Source of the DNA: an uncultured Rhizobiaceae group bacterium
GTDB lineage: Bacteria; Pseudomonadota; Alphaproteobacteria; Rhizobiales; Rhizobiaceae
Reading direction: 5' to 3'
Length of the DNA: 37,074 nucleotides
NCBI GenBank assembly: GCA_938044775.1
Contig: CALIOE010000160.1
Coordinates: forward strand, 1 to 37,074
Position 1 is the stretch's first letter. Each line of letters begins with the position of its first letter. Below are positions 24,544-33,114 of the stretch, in pieces. The translations under genes were made by a program, and so were the position numbers. The notes beneath the pieces are model-generated. The model saw only the letters and a program-made list of their open reading frames with translations, ran no database searches and was not told where the DNA came from.

Positions 24544-27500
24544 ATGCGGCAAGCATATGCAGGTCAATATGGCTACGGTCCTTACAATGCTCCAACCGGC
24601 TCAACTGCCGATGGTGACAGGCTGACCAACCTCAAACGGGCAATCGATTCGATCGAACAACGCCTTGGCGGGCAGGCTATGCACACAACGCCGCCTTACG
24701 CTGATCCGATGATGTCTCGCGCAGGGGTTTCTGATCTTGGATTAATGCAGGAACAGATCAATCGACTGTCCAGCCAGTTGGGCATGAACCAACCGCGCTT
24801 TGCCCAACCGGTACCAGACCTGAATGCAGCCGCCAGCGAAATCGCCCAGCGCCAGCAAATGCTCAGCCAGTCCGTACCTGGCTCCGGCTACCCAAAACAT
24901 GCGGTCCCGCCGCGGCCCGCGTCCAACGGTTCGATTGAAGCAATCGGAAGTCACCTCGCCGCCTTGCGCAAGGAAATTTCCGGCCTGAAGGACGAAGTTG
25001 CCAAGCCCATCAGCGTTCAGCCCAAGGTGCCGCAATCTGATATCGATCGCATTGCCGGCGCGATCGCCGAAATGCAACGTGGTGAAAGGATCGATCAAAC
25101 CGCATTTCACGAACTTCAAAACGACCTCGAATCACTGCGAGCAACGTTCCGCAACGACCTGCAGGACACCCTGAAGAACGAACTCTCCCAGGCTCAGGCA
25201 GCCCAGGCTTCTCATACCGAGCAGTTGATGAGCAGTGTGGCCGCGGATGCCAAGGTGCGGGAACAGGCGGAAATCGCCCGTGAAATCGCCGATGACGAGC
25301 GACGCAGCGAAATCAACCAAAGGCTTGATGCCCTGACTCAGGGACTGGACAGCATTGCCCGCACCATTCCGCAGGTCGCTTCTGCTCCGGTCGATGCATT
25401 TGCTGCTCAGTTCGATTCTCTGCAGCAGAGCCTCAATGCGCTGCCTCAGACGCTCGCCGCAAACGGCGTAGAGCAACATATTCATGAGCTGAACAGCAAG
25501 CTTGACGAACTGACTGCTTTCCAGTCCGCTGCGGCGGCTGCCCAGCAATCTGATCAGGCCGGAGCTGTTTCTGCCGAACACCTGGGGGCTCTGGAAAGCC
25601 GTCTGGACGAAATTGCCAGAGCATTGGTAGCAGTCTCGAACACATCTCCGGCTGCAGCGGACCTCTCATCGATTGATCGTCTGGAAGCGCGGATGAAGGA
25701 CCTCGGACGGTCCGTTCATGCCATGGCCGAAGCCCATTCGGCCATGCAACAGGCGACCAACCAGGCGCTCTCAGGAGCGACCGAACGCGATAAGGCGGAA
25801 TTGAAACATCTGGCCACGCGCATCGAAGGTCTGACGGAGCGTCTTGGATCCTTTGAGAAATACGCTCAATCCGGCGATCTTGCCGGTGCATCGGCGATGC
25901 TCGCAAATCCTGATGTGGGAGCGCTGGAAGGTCAGTTACGCCAGCTGTCGTCACAGGTTGACAACATCAACATCGCCAGTCATCTGGGCCCGCTCGAGTT
26001 CCAGCTGCGCGAACTGGCGGCGCGGGTGGAGGAAAACGCCCATGCCAATGCAAGTGGCGAGCAACTCGCTGGTCTTGAGGCTCAAATCAGCCAGATCATG
26101 GACCATATCAATCAACCCCATGGCGCGGGCCAGTTCGATGTCGGCGCAATCCTGACACCACTCGAGGACCGGTTCGGTCAGCTTGAGTCGCAGATCGCAT
26201 CGGGTCAGCAGTACTCAATGGAGGCTGCCCAGCAAGCAGCTCAGCAGGCTGTTTCCATGATCGGCACACAGTCGGAACCTGGAGAGCTGATTGCAGCTCT
26301 GTCGGAGGATCTGCGATCTCTGCAACTGGCTGCTGAATCTGGAAACGCCCAGAACGCTGAGACTGTTCAGGAAGTCCATGAGACGCTGACTCAGATTGTC
26401 GACCGCCTGGTGGCGATTGAAGAGAACGTCGCGAAAGGTGGTTTTGAGAGCCCTCTGACAGAACCAGCGCCAGCATCGGCCGTCCGGGTAGCAACGGTTG
26501 TCACCGAAGAGGAAATTGTCGCACCCGAGCCTGAAACACCGGTTGCCCCCGCCGCTCAGACCATGCCACCGGAAGCGACAGCGCCCGAAGCACCTGTCAA
26601 ACTTTCAGATGAGCTTCCGGCAGCTGAAGGCGTTCCGGAGCCCATGGTTCATGCGACACCGAGACCAGCAGCCGATTCCGATTTTGACCAGCTCACCAGA
26701 CGCGCAGCCACACGGCTGAGCGAAGCCACCGGAGCGGCTCCGAACTCCATGTTGAGTGGTTCCCGGCCGCCTGAGGACATGCCGCTTAATCCTGTCGAGA
26801 AAGCGCGCCGGGCCCTTCAGGCAACCACAGCGGAAATGAATGCTGTACGGGACCAGGTAAAAACGACCAAGCCATCGGGACTCTCGGAGAAAGTAGCAGG
26901 CCTCAAGTCGAAGTCGTTTGATCTGTCAATCCTGCGCAAACCCATCGCCATGGCTGCAGCAGCGGTATTGCTTCTGGCGGGAATCGGTGGCGCCGGATAT
27001 TATGCATTTGATCGAATTCTCGGTGATGTTCCGGCAAAAGTCGCTTCTGCCCCGGCGCCGAAGACAACGGCAACACCTCCCACGTCCGGCACGACAAAAA
27101 CCAAACAGCTTCCAGCAAAAGCTGACAAGCGCGTGGCACGTCAGGTTGCCCCATCGACTGAACGGGTGGTCAAGGATGATGCGCAAATCGTCGTAAGTCC
27201 GTCGGCTTCGCAACAGCCAAAACCGGAGGTCGTTCCGGAGCCCGTTGCGCCGGAAGACACGGTTGCCGTGGCAAATCCACAGAGCACTCAGCCACAGCCA
27301 ACGACTCCCGTTAACGTGCAACCAGAGCCGGTAACGGATGGTCCCGCTGCTAACGAAGCAGAAACAGGATCAGACGCGCAGGCACTTGCACCGACGTTCG
27401 ACGTGCCCACGACCGCAGGCACTCCGGAACTGGTTGCCGCCGCAGCCACCGGCGATCCCAAGGCGCTTTATCAAATTGGCATGCGGTACTCAGACGGTCG

Positions 27501-28257
27501 CGAAACACAACGCAATATGAAGGAATCGGCCAAGTGGTTCGAAAAGGCCGCTGAAAGCGGATTCGCTCCTGCTCAGTACTCCATTGGCAGCCTGTACGAA
27601 AAAGGTATTGGCGTTGAGTCTGACGTGCGGACAGCCGCAAGCTGGTACGAGAAAGCTGCAGCTCAAGGCAACGCCAGGGCCATGCATAATCTTGCCGTGA
27701 TCCGCGCCATGGGGAACCCACCAACCGTTCAGCCCGACATGGAAGCTGCACTTTCCTGGTTTAAACAGGCAGCTGAATTTGGCGTGAAGGACAGTCAGTT
27801 CAATCTCGGTATTCTTTATGGCAGAGGCATGGGAGTGCCACAAAACCTGGCTGAGTCCTACAAATGGTTTGCCGTTGCCGCGAAGACCGGTGACAAGGAT
27901 GCAGCCTCAAAGAGGGACGAAGTTGCGGCCAAGATGGAGCCGGCAGATCTTAAAGCGGCTCAAGACCGGCTGAATGCGTGGTCTGCAAAGCCGATGGACG
28001 AGGCCAACAACCGCGTCTCAATACCTGAAAACTGGCGTGGAAAACCGGCCGCTTCACTGGACGATAACAGCCCTCAAGGCATGCTCAAGAAGGCCCAGGC
28101 GCTGCTCAATCAGCGTGGCTTCTCGGTTGGTACGCCCGACGGTCTGATGGGGCCAAAAACCAAACGAGCCATCATGAAGTTCCAGCAGAATGCAGGCATT
28201 CCTGTAACCGGCAAAGTCGACAAGCGCCTGCTGCAGGCTCTCGATATCCAGACTTGA
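24544..28257 (+). CDS. podJ: PodJ-like polar organiser: coiled coil, TM, Sel1 repeats, peptidoglycan-binding domain
   Basis: The 1237-residue protein starts with a Gln/Ala-rich cytoplasmic region, about residues 1-690, with many coiled-coil segments of the type LEGQLRQLSSQVDNINIAS. A Pro/Glu-rich stretch (about 640-730) comes before one transmembrane helix at about 800-822 (PIAMAAAAVLLLAGIGGAGY). A Pro/Thr-rich periplasmic linker leads to four Sel1-type repeats (about 960-1110, for example ALYQIGMRYSDG and SAKWFEKAAESGFAPAQY). The C-terminal PG_binding_1 domain is at about 1178-1237 (AQALLNQRGFSVGTPDGLMG). Order and length match PodJ of Agrobacterium and, more distantly, Caulobacter, which marks the cell pole. 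The ribosome-binding site before ATG 24544 is weak. Confidence 0.85.
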   Translation: MRQAYAGQYGYGPYNAPTGSTADGDRLTNLKRAIDSIEQRLGGQAMHTTPPYADPMMSRAGVSDLGLMQEQINRLSSQLGMNQPRFAQPVPDLNAAASEIAQRQQMLSQSVPGSGYPKHAVPPRPASNGSIEAIGSHLAALRKEISGLKDEVAKPISVQPKVPQSDIDRIAGAIAEMQRGERIDQTAFHELQNDLESLRATFRNDLQDTLKNELSQAQAAQASHTEQLMSSVAADAKVREQAEIAREIADDERRSEINQRLDALTQGLDSIARTIPQVASAPVDAFAAQFDSLQQSLNALPQTLAANGVEQHIHELNSKLDELTAFQSAAAAAQQSDQAGAVSAEHLGALESRLDEIARALVAVSNTSPAAADLSSIDRLEARMKDLGRSVHAMAEAHSAMQQATNQALSGATERDKAELKHLATRIEGLTERLGSFEKYAQSGDLAGASAMLANPDVGALEGQLRQLSSQVDNINIASHLGPLEFQLRELAARVEENAHANASGEQLAGLEAQISQIMDHINQPHGAGQFDVGAILTPLEDRFGQLESQIASGQQYSMEAAQQAAQQAVSMIGTQSEPGELIAALSEDLRSLQLAAESGNAQNAETVQEVHETLTQIVDRLVAIEENVAKGGFESPLTEPAPASAVRVATVVTEEEIVAPEPETPVAPAAQTMPPEATAPEAPVKLSDELPAAEGVPEPMVHATPRPAADSDFDQLTRRAATRLSEATGAAPNSMLSGSRPPEDMPLNPVEKARRALQATTAEMNAVRDQVKTTKPSGLSEKVAGLKSKSFDLSILRKPIAMAAAAVLLLAGIGGAGYYAFDRILGDVPAKVASAPAPKTTATPPTSGTTKTKQLPAKADKRVARQVAPSTERVVKDDAQIVVSPSASQQPKPEVVPEPVAPEDTVAVANPQSTQPQPTTPVNVQPEPVTDGPAANEAETGSDAQALAPTFDVPTTAGTPELVAAAATGDPKALYQIGMRYSDGRETQRNMKESAKWFEKAAESGFAPAQYSIGSLYEKGIGVESDVRTAASWYEKAAAQGNARAMHNLAVIRAMGNPPTVQPDMEAALSWFKQAAEFGVKDSQFNLGILYGRGMGVPQNLAESYKWFAVAAKTGDKDAASKRDEVAAKMEPADLKAAQDRLNAWSAKPMDEANNRVSIPENWRGKPAASLDDNSPQGMLKKAQALLNQRGFSVGTPDGLMGPKTKRAIMKFQQNAGIPVTGKVDKRLLQALDIQT

Positions 28258-28317
28258 GCCGGTCCCCGGCCATCGATTGGCCCAGTCAATCGGATTTGAT
28301 GGGTCCAAACCATCAAA
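28258..28317. repeat. three consecutive small inverted repeats after podJ
   Basis: Directly after the podJ stop are GCCGG/CCGGC (28258-28270), CGATTG/CAATCG (28274-28292) and TTTGATGG/CCATCAAA (28295-28317). All arms are perfect. No U-tract follows any of them on the plus strand, so they may be a rho-dependent end or mRNA-stabilising hairpins, but not a standard intrinsic terminator. Confidence 0.4.
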
Positions 28318-28426
28318 AAATTTGACATCCTGACGGGTCAGGCGCAAGGAAGCCGGACCAGAGGGCGGGCTGCGCTTTGGTGTTCTGTCAGCGAGCTCTG
28401 ACAAGCTCTAATTCGATCGATATGCC

Positions 28427-29350
28427 GTGAATCTCTATCTGCCGATAGCGGAAATGTCTGTAAATGTTCTTGTGCTTTTCAGCATGGGCGCTGGCGTTGG
28501 CTTTTTGTCCGGCATGTTCGGTGTTGGTGGCGGATTTCTGATGACCCCGCTGCTGATTTTTTATCAGATACCGCCGGCCGTCGCGGTAGCAACCGAAGCC
28601 AATCAGATCGTAGCCTCATCATTTTCCGGGGCGCTTGCGCACTTCAGACGAGGCTCGCTCGACATAAAGTTGGGCCTTGTCCTGCTGACCGGCGGTATTG
28701 TTGGCTCCGCACTTGGCGTGGCAATATTCTCGTCGCTGCGCTCGGCGGGTCAGCTCGATCTCATCATTTCGATTCTCTACGTGGTCTTTTTGGGCACCAT
28801 CGGGACGCTGATGCTGATTGAAAGCCTGAATGCTATCCGGAAGTCGCGCAAGCAGACCGAGCCGGTGCCACAGCGCAAGTCACACCACACCTGGATTTCC
28901 CACCTGCCTTTCAAAATGCGGTTCCGGCGTTCACAACTCTATATCAGCGTCATTCCTGTGCTCGTGCTTGGGGTGCTGGTTGGCATTCTGGCATCGATCA
29001 TGGGCGTCGGAGGCGGGTTCATTATGGTGCCGGCCATGATTTACCTGTTACGGGTTCCGACAAATGTCGTCATCGGCACATCGCTGTTTCAGATCATGTT
29101 CGTGACCATCTTCACGACGATTGCCCAGTCTGCCACCAACCAGACGGTTGATGTGGTGCTCGCTTTCATACTCATGGTTGGTGGTGTCATTGGCGCCCAG
29201 TTCGGGGCTCAGATGGGGCAGAAACTCAAAGGTGAGCAATTGCGAGCCTTGCTTGGATTGATCGTGCTGGCCGTGTGCCTGCGCCTCGGCTGGGATCTGG
29301 TTACGACGCCTGAAGAATTGTTTTCGCTGGGCCTGGGGGCGGGCCACTGA
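28427..29350 (+). CDS. TauE/SafE family (TSUP) membrane permease
   Basis: The 307-residue protein has about eight transmembrane segments in two similar halves. Each half opens with a family repeat, GFLSGMFGVGGGFLMTPLL (about 25-43) and GILASIMGVGGGFIMVPAM (about 187-205). TSUP proteins move sulfur-containing anions such as sulfite or sulfonates, or other organic anions. The start is a GTG at 28427; the N-terminus NLYLPIAEMSVNVLVL matches the start of relatives, so the later ATG is less likely. Its TGA shares one base with the ATG of the TIGR02186 gene, showing tight coupling. Confidence 0.92.
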   Translation: MNLYLPIAEMSVNVLVLFSMGAGVGFLSGMFGVGGGFLMTPLLIFYQIPPAVAVATEANQIVASSFSGALAHFRRGSLDIKLGLVLLTGGIVGSALGVAIFSSLRSAGQLDLIISILYVVFLGTIGTLMLIESLNAIRKSRKQTEPVPQRKSHHTWISHLPFKMRFRRSQLYISVIPVLVLGVLVGILASIMGVGGGFIMVPAMIYLLRVPTNVVIGTSLFQIMFVTIFTTIAQSATNQTVDVVLAFILMVGGVIGAQFGAQMGQKLKGEQLRALLGLIVLAVCLRLGWDLVTTPEELFSLGLGAGH

Positions 29351-30117
29351 TGCGCCGGATTCTGTTAACTGTCTGGTGTTTTATGATCGCCGCCACGGGC
29401 AGTGCGCGGGCAGAAGACCTGCAGATCGGTCTGGCCAACGATGTGGTCTCAATTACTTCCAATTTTTCCGGCTCGGATGTCGTCGTCTTTGGTTCCATTG
29501 AAAAAGGCGACCCGCGGCTGCTGCTCACTCACAGCTACGAAATCGTGGTGTCGCTGATCGGACCGCGACGGCCCGCCACGGTGCGCCGAAAACAACGCAC
29601 GCTGGGCATATGGGTGAATGGTGCCTCCCAGGACTTCAAGAACGTGCCTTCATCCTATTCATTGGCCAGCACATCTCAATTGTCTGGAATTGCGCCAACC
29701 CAGCGACTCCTCTCACGACAGATAGGCATCAGAAATTTGAACCTTCAGGTTGGCGATACCAACCGAAATCCGCAGGAAACGGACGAGTTCAGGCGTTCCC
29801 TGGAGCGCCTGAAACGTCAGAAGGGTCTCTATAGGGAGCGATACGACGGGGTGAAATTTCTCAGCCCAAGCCTGTTCCGTGCGCGGCTCCGGGTGCCGGC
29901 AAACGTGCCGATCGGACAACACACAGCGCGGGCTTTTTTGTTTCACGATGGCGAGTTGCTGGCGTCCCAGTCTGTTGATCTCGACGTCCGCAAGGATGGA
30001 TTTGAACAGCTGACCTATGATCTCGCCCACCAGAATGGCCTGCTCTACGGCATCATAGCTGTGTTGATCGCCATTGCGACCGGGTGGATTGCAAGCGTCG
30101 TTTTCCGTAAGGATTGA
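29350..30117 (+). CDS. TIGR02186 family protein, membrane-anchored periplasmic protein
   Basis: The 255-residue product has a signal peptide (MRRILLTVWCFMIAATGSARA|E), a soluble periplasmic domain rich in beta strands (LANDVVSITSNFSGSDVVVF...EIVVSLIGPRRPATVRRK), and one C-terminal transmembrane helix (GLLYGIIAVLIAIATGWIAS, about 230-250). This is the alphaproteobacterial TIGR02186 family of unknown function, which is commonly encoded beside a TauE/SafE permease, as here, with start and stop overlapping by one base. A role as an accessory subunit of the permease is a reasonable inference. No catalytic motif is seen. Confidence 0.85.
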   Translation: MRRILLTVWCFMIAATGSARAEDLQIGLANDVVSITSNFSGSDVVVFGSIEKGDPRLLLTHSYEIVVSLIGPRRPATVRRKQRTLGIWVNGASQDFKNVPSSYSLASTSQLSGIAPTQRLLSRQIGIRNLNLQVGDTNRNPQETDEFRRSLERLKRQKGLYRERYDGVKFLSPSLFRARLRVPANVPIGQHTARAFLFHDGELLASQSVDLDVRKDGFEQLTYDLAHQNGLLYGIIAVLIAIATGWIASVVFRKD

Positions 30118-30181
30118 TGCATGGCGCGCTGGTAGGCGCTGTGATGGAATAAGACAGAACTGCGCCTGGTAGAGAGCATCC

Positions 30182-30637
30182 ATGCCTGAAGCTGATGAAA
30201 AGACGGTCAAGACAGCCTGGGCCCTGACTTTGGCTGGTTTTGTACCTTTTGCCGCTCTGGCCATTGCTTCGATGGTTCTGGAAATCGATGATCCCTATAG
30301 TGGCCTCGCTGTACAGGGACTGAGCACTTACGGAGCCGTCATCCTGTCGTTCCTTGGTGGCATTCGCTGGGGCCTCGTGTTGCGCCAAAAATCCACTGAG
30401 TCGTCGGCGATGACGCTCATCCTCAGCGTGGTTCCCGCTCTCGTTGGCTGGTCCAGCCTTTTTCTTGCCATCCCGACCGTTTTTGTCGTGCAAGCGCTGG
30501 CCGTTCTGACCATGGGCGTCTGGGACTACATCGCCGGACAAAAAGGTGTCCATGAACCGTGGTTTGTGAAACTTCGCATGACGATAACCGCGTTGGTGAC
30601 AGCGGCCCTGGCTGTTGGTTTTCTGGCGACCGTCTAG
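30182..30637 (+). CDS. DUF3429 family membrane protein
   Basis: The 151-residue protein has about five hydrophobic segments and the features of DUF3429: LAGFVPFAALAI near the N-terminus, YGAVILSFLGGIRWGLVL in the middle (the conserved FLGG.RWG signature) and LTMGVWDYIAG later. The function of the family is unknown. It starts at ATG 30182, 64 nt after the TIGR02186 gene, and may be transcribed with it. It is convergent with the citryl-CoA-lyase-like gene, with 38 nt between. Confidence 0.85.
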   Translation: MPEADEKTVKTAWALTLAGFVPFAALAIASMVLEIDDPYSGLAVQGLSTYGAVILSFLGGIRWGLVLRQKSTESSAMTLILSVVPALVGWSSLFLAIPTVFVVQALAVLTMGVWDYIAGQKGVHEPWFVKLRMTITALVTAALAVGFLATV

Positions 30638-30675
30638 CGCCCCGCAAAAATGACCAATGCCTGCGCGAGGGCTGT

Positions 30676-31521
30676 TTAACCGTCAGAGCCAGCAGGTTCA
30701 TTTCCTGAGTTTTCGATCGGGTTGGAACCTGTATAGGTCCACCGAAAACCCGGTGGCGTGGGGCCTTTGTTGCGGCCTCCCTGTTGCATCTGCTCCCAGG
30801 CGTGGGCGATAACACCGACTGAGCGGGAGAGGCAAAACAGCCCGCGTGCCAGTGGTCCGGCAAATCCAAGCTCAGCGTAAACAACGGCTGACGCGCCATC
30901 GATGTTCATCGGTACGGGTTTCCCCTTTCGCTGGTTGAGGGCCCGTTGGATGGCGCGCGCAGTATTGGCAAACCGGCCGCTGACGAGTCCATTCTCAACG
31001 GCTTCATCGACAAGGCCCAGAAGTCGTGGGGCACGAGGATCTTCGGGTTTGTGGAACCTGTGCCCAAAGCCGGGGAGGTAGCCAGATCGCTCCGATTGCC
31101 ACTTGTCGATCATTTGCGCAACCGCGGGTTCAAGCGGCAGGCCTTTCTCAACCAGGCCGTCAATCAGGCCGTACAACTCGATGGCCTGCTCTCCGGCGCC
31201 GCCATGAATGTCATCGAGCATGTTAACCGCAGACGCCATTGCGCCGTTAAGGCTCAGCCCACAGGTCACGGCCATCCGCGCGGCAGCAATCGACGGTGCC
31301 TGTGGTCCATGATCAACCGCAGCAACGAGCGCACATTCCAGCAGATATGCCTGATCCGCGGTCGGCAGCTCACCGCGTGTCATCAGCCATATCATTTGCG
31401 GGAAAGTTACGTTGCCGGTCAGTTGCTCGATCGGGTGGCCGCGAATGTGAATTCTCCCTGGAGCCATATCGATGATGGACGTGCTCCACCAATCTGAAAC
31501 CTCATCATGCGTTCCGCTCAT
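30676..31521 (-). CDS. citryl-CoA lyase-like protein (citrate synthase superfamily)
   Basis: The 281-residue protein is a short citrate-synthase-fold enzyme. The catalytic triad of the superfamily is visible: His106 in DDIHGGAGEQ (equivalent to His274 of pig citrate synthase), His154 in PGFGHRFHKPEDPRA (His320) and Asp211 in PVPMNIDGASAVVY (Asp375). The N-terminal part of full-length citrate synthases (about 430 residues) is missing, as in citryl-CoA lyases, which split citryl-CoA into acetyl-CoA and oxaloacetate. The start ATG 31521 overlaps the stop of the CoA-transferase gene (ATGA), so the two probably act in sequence: CoA transfer, then C-C cleavage. The natural substrate is unknown and need not be citrate. 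Confidence 0.85.
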   Translation of the reverse strand: MSGTHDEVSDWWSTSIIDMAPGRIHIRGHPIEQLTGNVTFPQMIWLMTRGELPTADQAYLLECALVAAVDHGPQAPSIAAARMAVTCGLSLNGAMASAVNMLDDIHGGAGEQAIELYGLIDGLVEKGLPLEPAVAQMIDKWQSERSGYLPGFGHRFHKPEDPRAPRLLGLVDEAVENGLVSGRFANTARAIQRALNQRKGKPVPMNIDGASAVVYAELGFAGPLARGLFCLSRSVGVIAHAWEQMQQGGRNKGPTPPGFRWTYTGSNPIENSGNEPAGSDG

Positions 31522-32711
31522 ATTGCACCGCCCTCCTGCAAGGCCTGAATTTCATGGTCGCCCAGGCCAAGCTCCCGCCACACCGAGCCGTTATCCTGGC
31601 CAAGTTCGGGAGGAGGGCTTTCAGCTCTTGGCGCTGTTCCATCTATCTTCAAACCGGTTGTCACGACCCGGATGTCCCGTTCCACACCAGGCACGTTTTG
31701 AAAATCCGCAAGGAACCCGCGATCTGCAATCTGCGGCGTCTCCAGTATTTCGGACACAGTCAATACAGCGCCCGAAGGCACCCCGATGTTGTTAAGCTCG
31801 CTTTCCCAGTCATGCGCTGACCGGGTCACCAGCACAGCCTCCAGTTTTTCCTTTAGCAACAGGCGGTTGATCTTTCGGTCCTCGCGGGTCGCAAACTCAG
31901 TCTGCTGGATGAGGTCATCGAGACCGAGATGTCGGGCCAACAGCGCCCATTGCTCGTCCTTGTTGGCGGCGATGTTGATCAGCCCGTCCGCGGTCTGAAA
32001 GCTCCCCGAGGGGGCAGAGGTAGTGTTCTCGTTTCCGCTTGGATGCGGCTCAACGCCGGCAATCAGCAGGTTGGACACAGCCCAACCCATGGTCGCCAGA
32101 ACAGATTCCAGCATAGATACATCCAGCAGGGCTCCGCGCGGCCTGCTGTTCAGGGCAGCGGCAATGGCGAAGGCCGCCGTCATGCCGCCAACAGTGTCAG
32201 CAATGGGATAACCTGCCCGCAGGGGCGCGCTGTCCTTGTCGCCGGTGATAGACATTAAACCTGAGGCGCCCTGAATGATTTGATCATAGGCAGGGCGGTG
32301 CATCCACGGTCCGTCCTGCCCAAATCCTGATATGGCGCAGTAAATAAGTTCCGGTTTGATCTGCTTCAGTTCACCGTAGTTGAGACCAAGGCGGTCCATA
32401 ACACCTGGACGAAAGTTCTCCACCAGAACGTCTGCTGTTTGGACCAGTCGCTTGAACAGCGCCTTACCCTGATTGTTCTTGAGATTTATCGTGACGGATT
32501 TTTTGCCCGCGTTTTGGGCCAGAAACGACACACCCATATGCTTCTTGCTAAGCGCCGGGTCGGCACCCAGTTGTCTTGCGAGATCACCGCGTTCCGGCGC
32601 TTCGACTTTGATGACTTCGGCTCCCAGATGCACCAGTTGATGGCAGCAAAACGGTCCGGCAAGAACATTGGTCAGGTCTAGAACGCGAATGCCCTGAAGC
32701 GGCTTTGACAT
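31518..32711 (-). CDS. class III CoA-transferase (CaiB/BaiF family)
   Basis: The 397-residue protein has the family N-terminus GIRVLDLTNVLAGPFCCHQL, then LGAEVIKVEAPERGD, and the catalytic Asp143 in PAYDQIIQGASGLM, which forms a mixed anhydride with the substrate acid in formyl-CoA transferase. Also present are ENFRPGVMDRLGL and GVPSGAVLTVSEILETPQI near the C-terminus. It moves CoA between carboxylic acids, and the acid pair is not predictable. ATG 32711 is preferred to an upstream GTG-type start at 32747. It overlaps the lyase gene by 4 nt and is the first gene of that operon. Confidence 0.92.
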   Translation of the reverse strand: MSKPLQGIRVLDLTNVLAGPFCCHQLVHLGAEVIKVEAPERGDLARQLGADPALSKKHMGVSFLAQNAGKKSVTINLKNNQGKALFKRLVQTADVLVENFRPGVMDRLGLNYGELKQIKPELIYCAISGFGQDGPWMHRPAYDQIIQGASGLMSITGDKDSAPLRAGYPIADTVGGMTAAFAIAAALNSRPRGALLDVSMLESVLATMGWAVSNLLIAGVEPHPSGNENTTSAPSGSFQTADGLINIAANKDEQWALLARHLGLDDLIQQTEFATREDRKINRLLLKEKLEAVLVTRSAHDWESELNNIGVPSGAVLTVSEILETPQIADRGFLADFQNVPGVERDIRVVTTGLKIDGTAPRAESPPPELGQDNGSVWRELGLGDHEIQALQEGGAI

Positions 32712-32783
32712 TTTGCCCGTCCGGTGGATCAGATTCTCAACGACCATAGCGTTGGCTGGCTTCCTGACAACCGGCAGGTGCAG

Positions 32784-33070
32784 CTATCCCTGGTTCTTCG
32801 GCCCACCGCGCGTTGGAGGATTCTCGGCCTCATAGTCGGACGTAAACCGGTGTCGCTCGATCATGTCAGGCGTGACGAACATTGCCTGTGCTAAGATGAA
32901 CTCCCGGTGGAAACAGGCAGCTTTCGCCTTGATGCCTCCCAGTGGCGCGGGTCATCACCGATGAACAATACGCAATACGGACTGATCTGAAAAAATTTCG
33001 GCAGCTGCGGTAGCTGTTCACGGACTTTTTGAACTTTACAGACTACTGACACGCAGATGTCAGTAGTCAC
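32784..33070 (-). pseudogene. possible frameshifted small gene of unknown function
   Basis: The 400-nt gap between the CoA-transferase and LysE genes is not empty. On the minus strand one frame opens with GTG 33070 (or 33052) and reads ...FFQISPYCVLFIGDDPRHWE down to about 32936. The coding-like reading then jumps to another frame, GIKAKAACFHREFILAQAMF and VTPDMIERHRFTSDYEAENP, ending PTRGGPKNQG and stop at 32784. One extra G after TGGGAG (near 32936) would join them into a single protein of about 95 residues. In the second frame about two thirds of the third codon positions are G or C, as in real genes here. I do not recognise the family. It could be a pseudogene, a sequencing error or coincidence. 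Confidence 0.4.
33041..33068. promoter_or_regulatory. perfect 11-bp dyad upstream of the LysE-family gene
   Basis: GACTACTGACA (33041-33051) and TGTCAGTAGTC (33058-33068) are exact reverse complements around CGCAGA. The dyad ends 47 nt before the LysE start, the right place for an operator at its promoter. No U-tract follows on either strand, so it is not an intrinsic terminator. Length and symmetry suit a TetR- or GntR-type dimer, but no regulator gene is adjacent. It also overlaps the beginning of the small broken ORF on the other strand. Confidence 0.55.
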
Positions 33071-33114
33071 ATGTTAGAGATTCGCCTGATAAAACCATCG
33101 ATCGGGCTTTGAGC

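Noticed and set aside
28295-28317. The TTTGATGG/CCATCAAA hairpin as an intrinsic terminator of podJ
   Set aside because: No U-tract follows the stem on the plus strand (A residues follow instead), and none follows on the minus strand.
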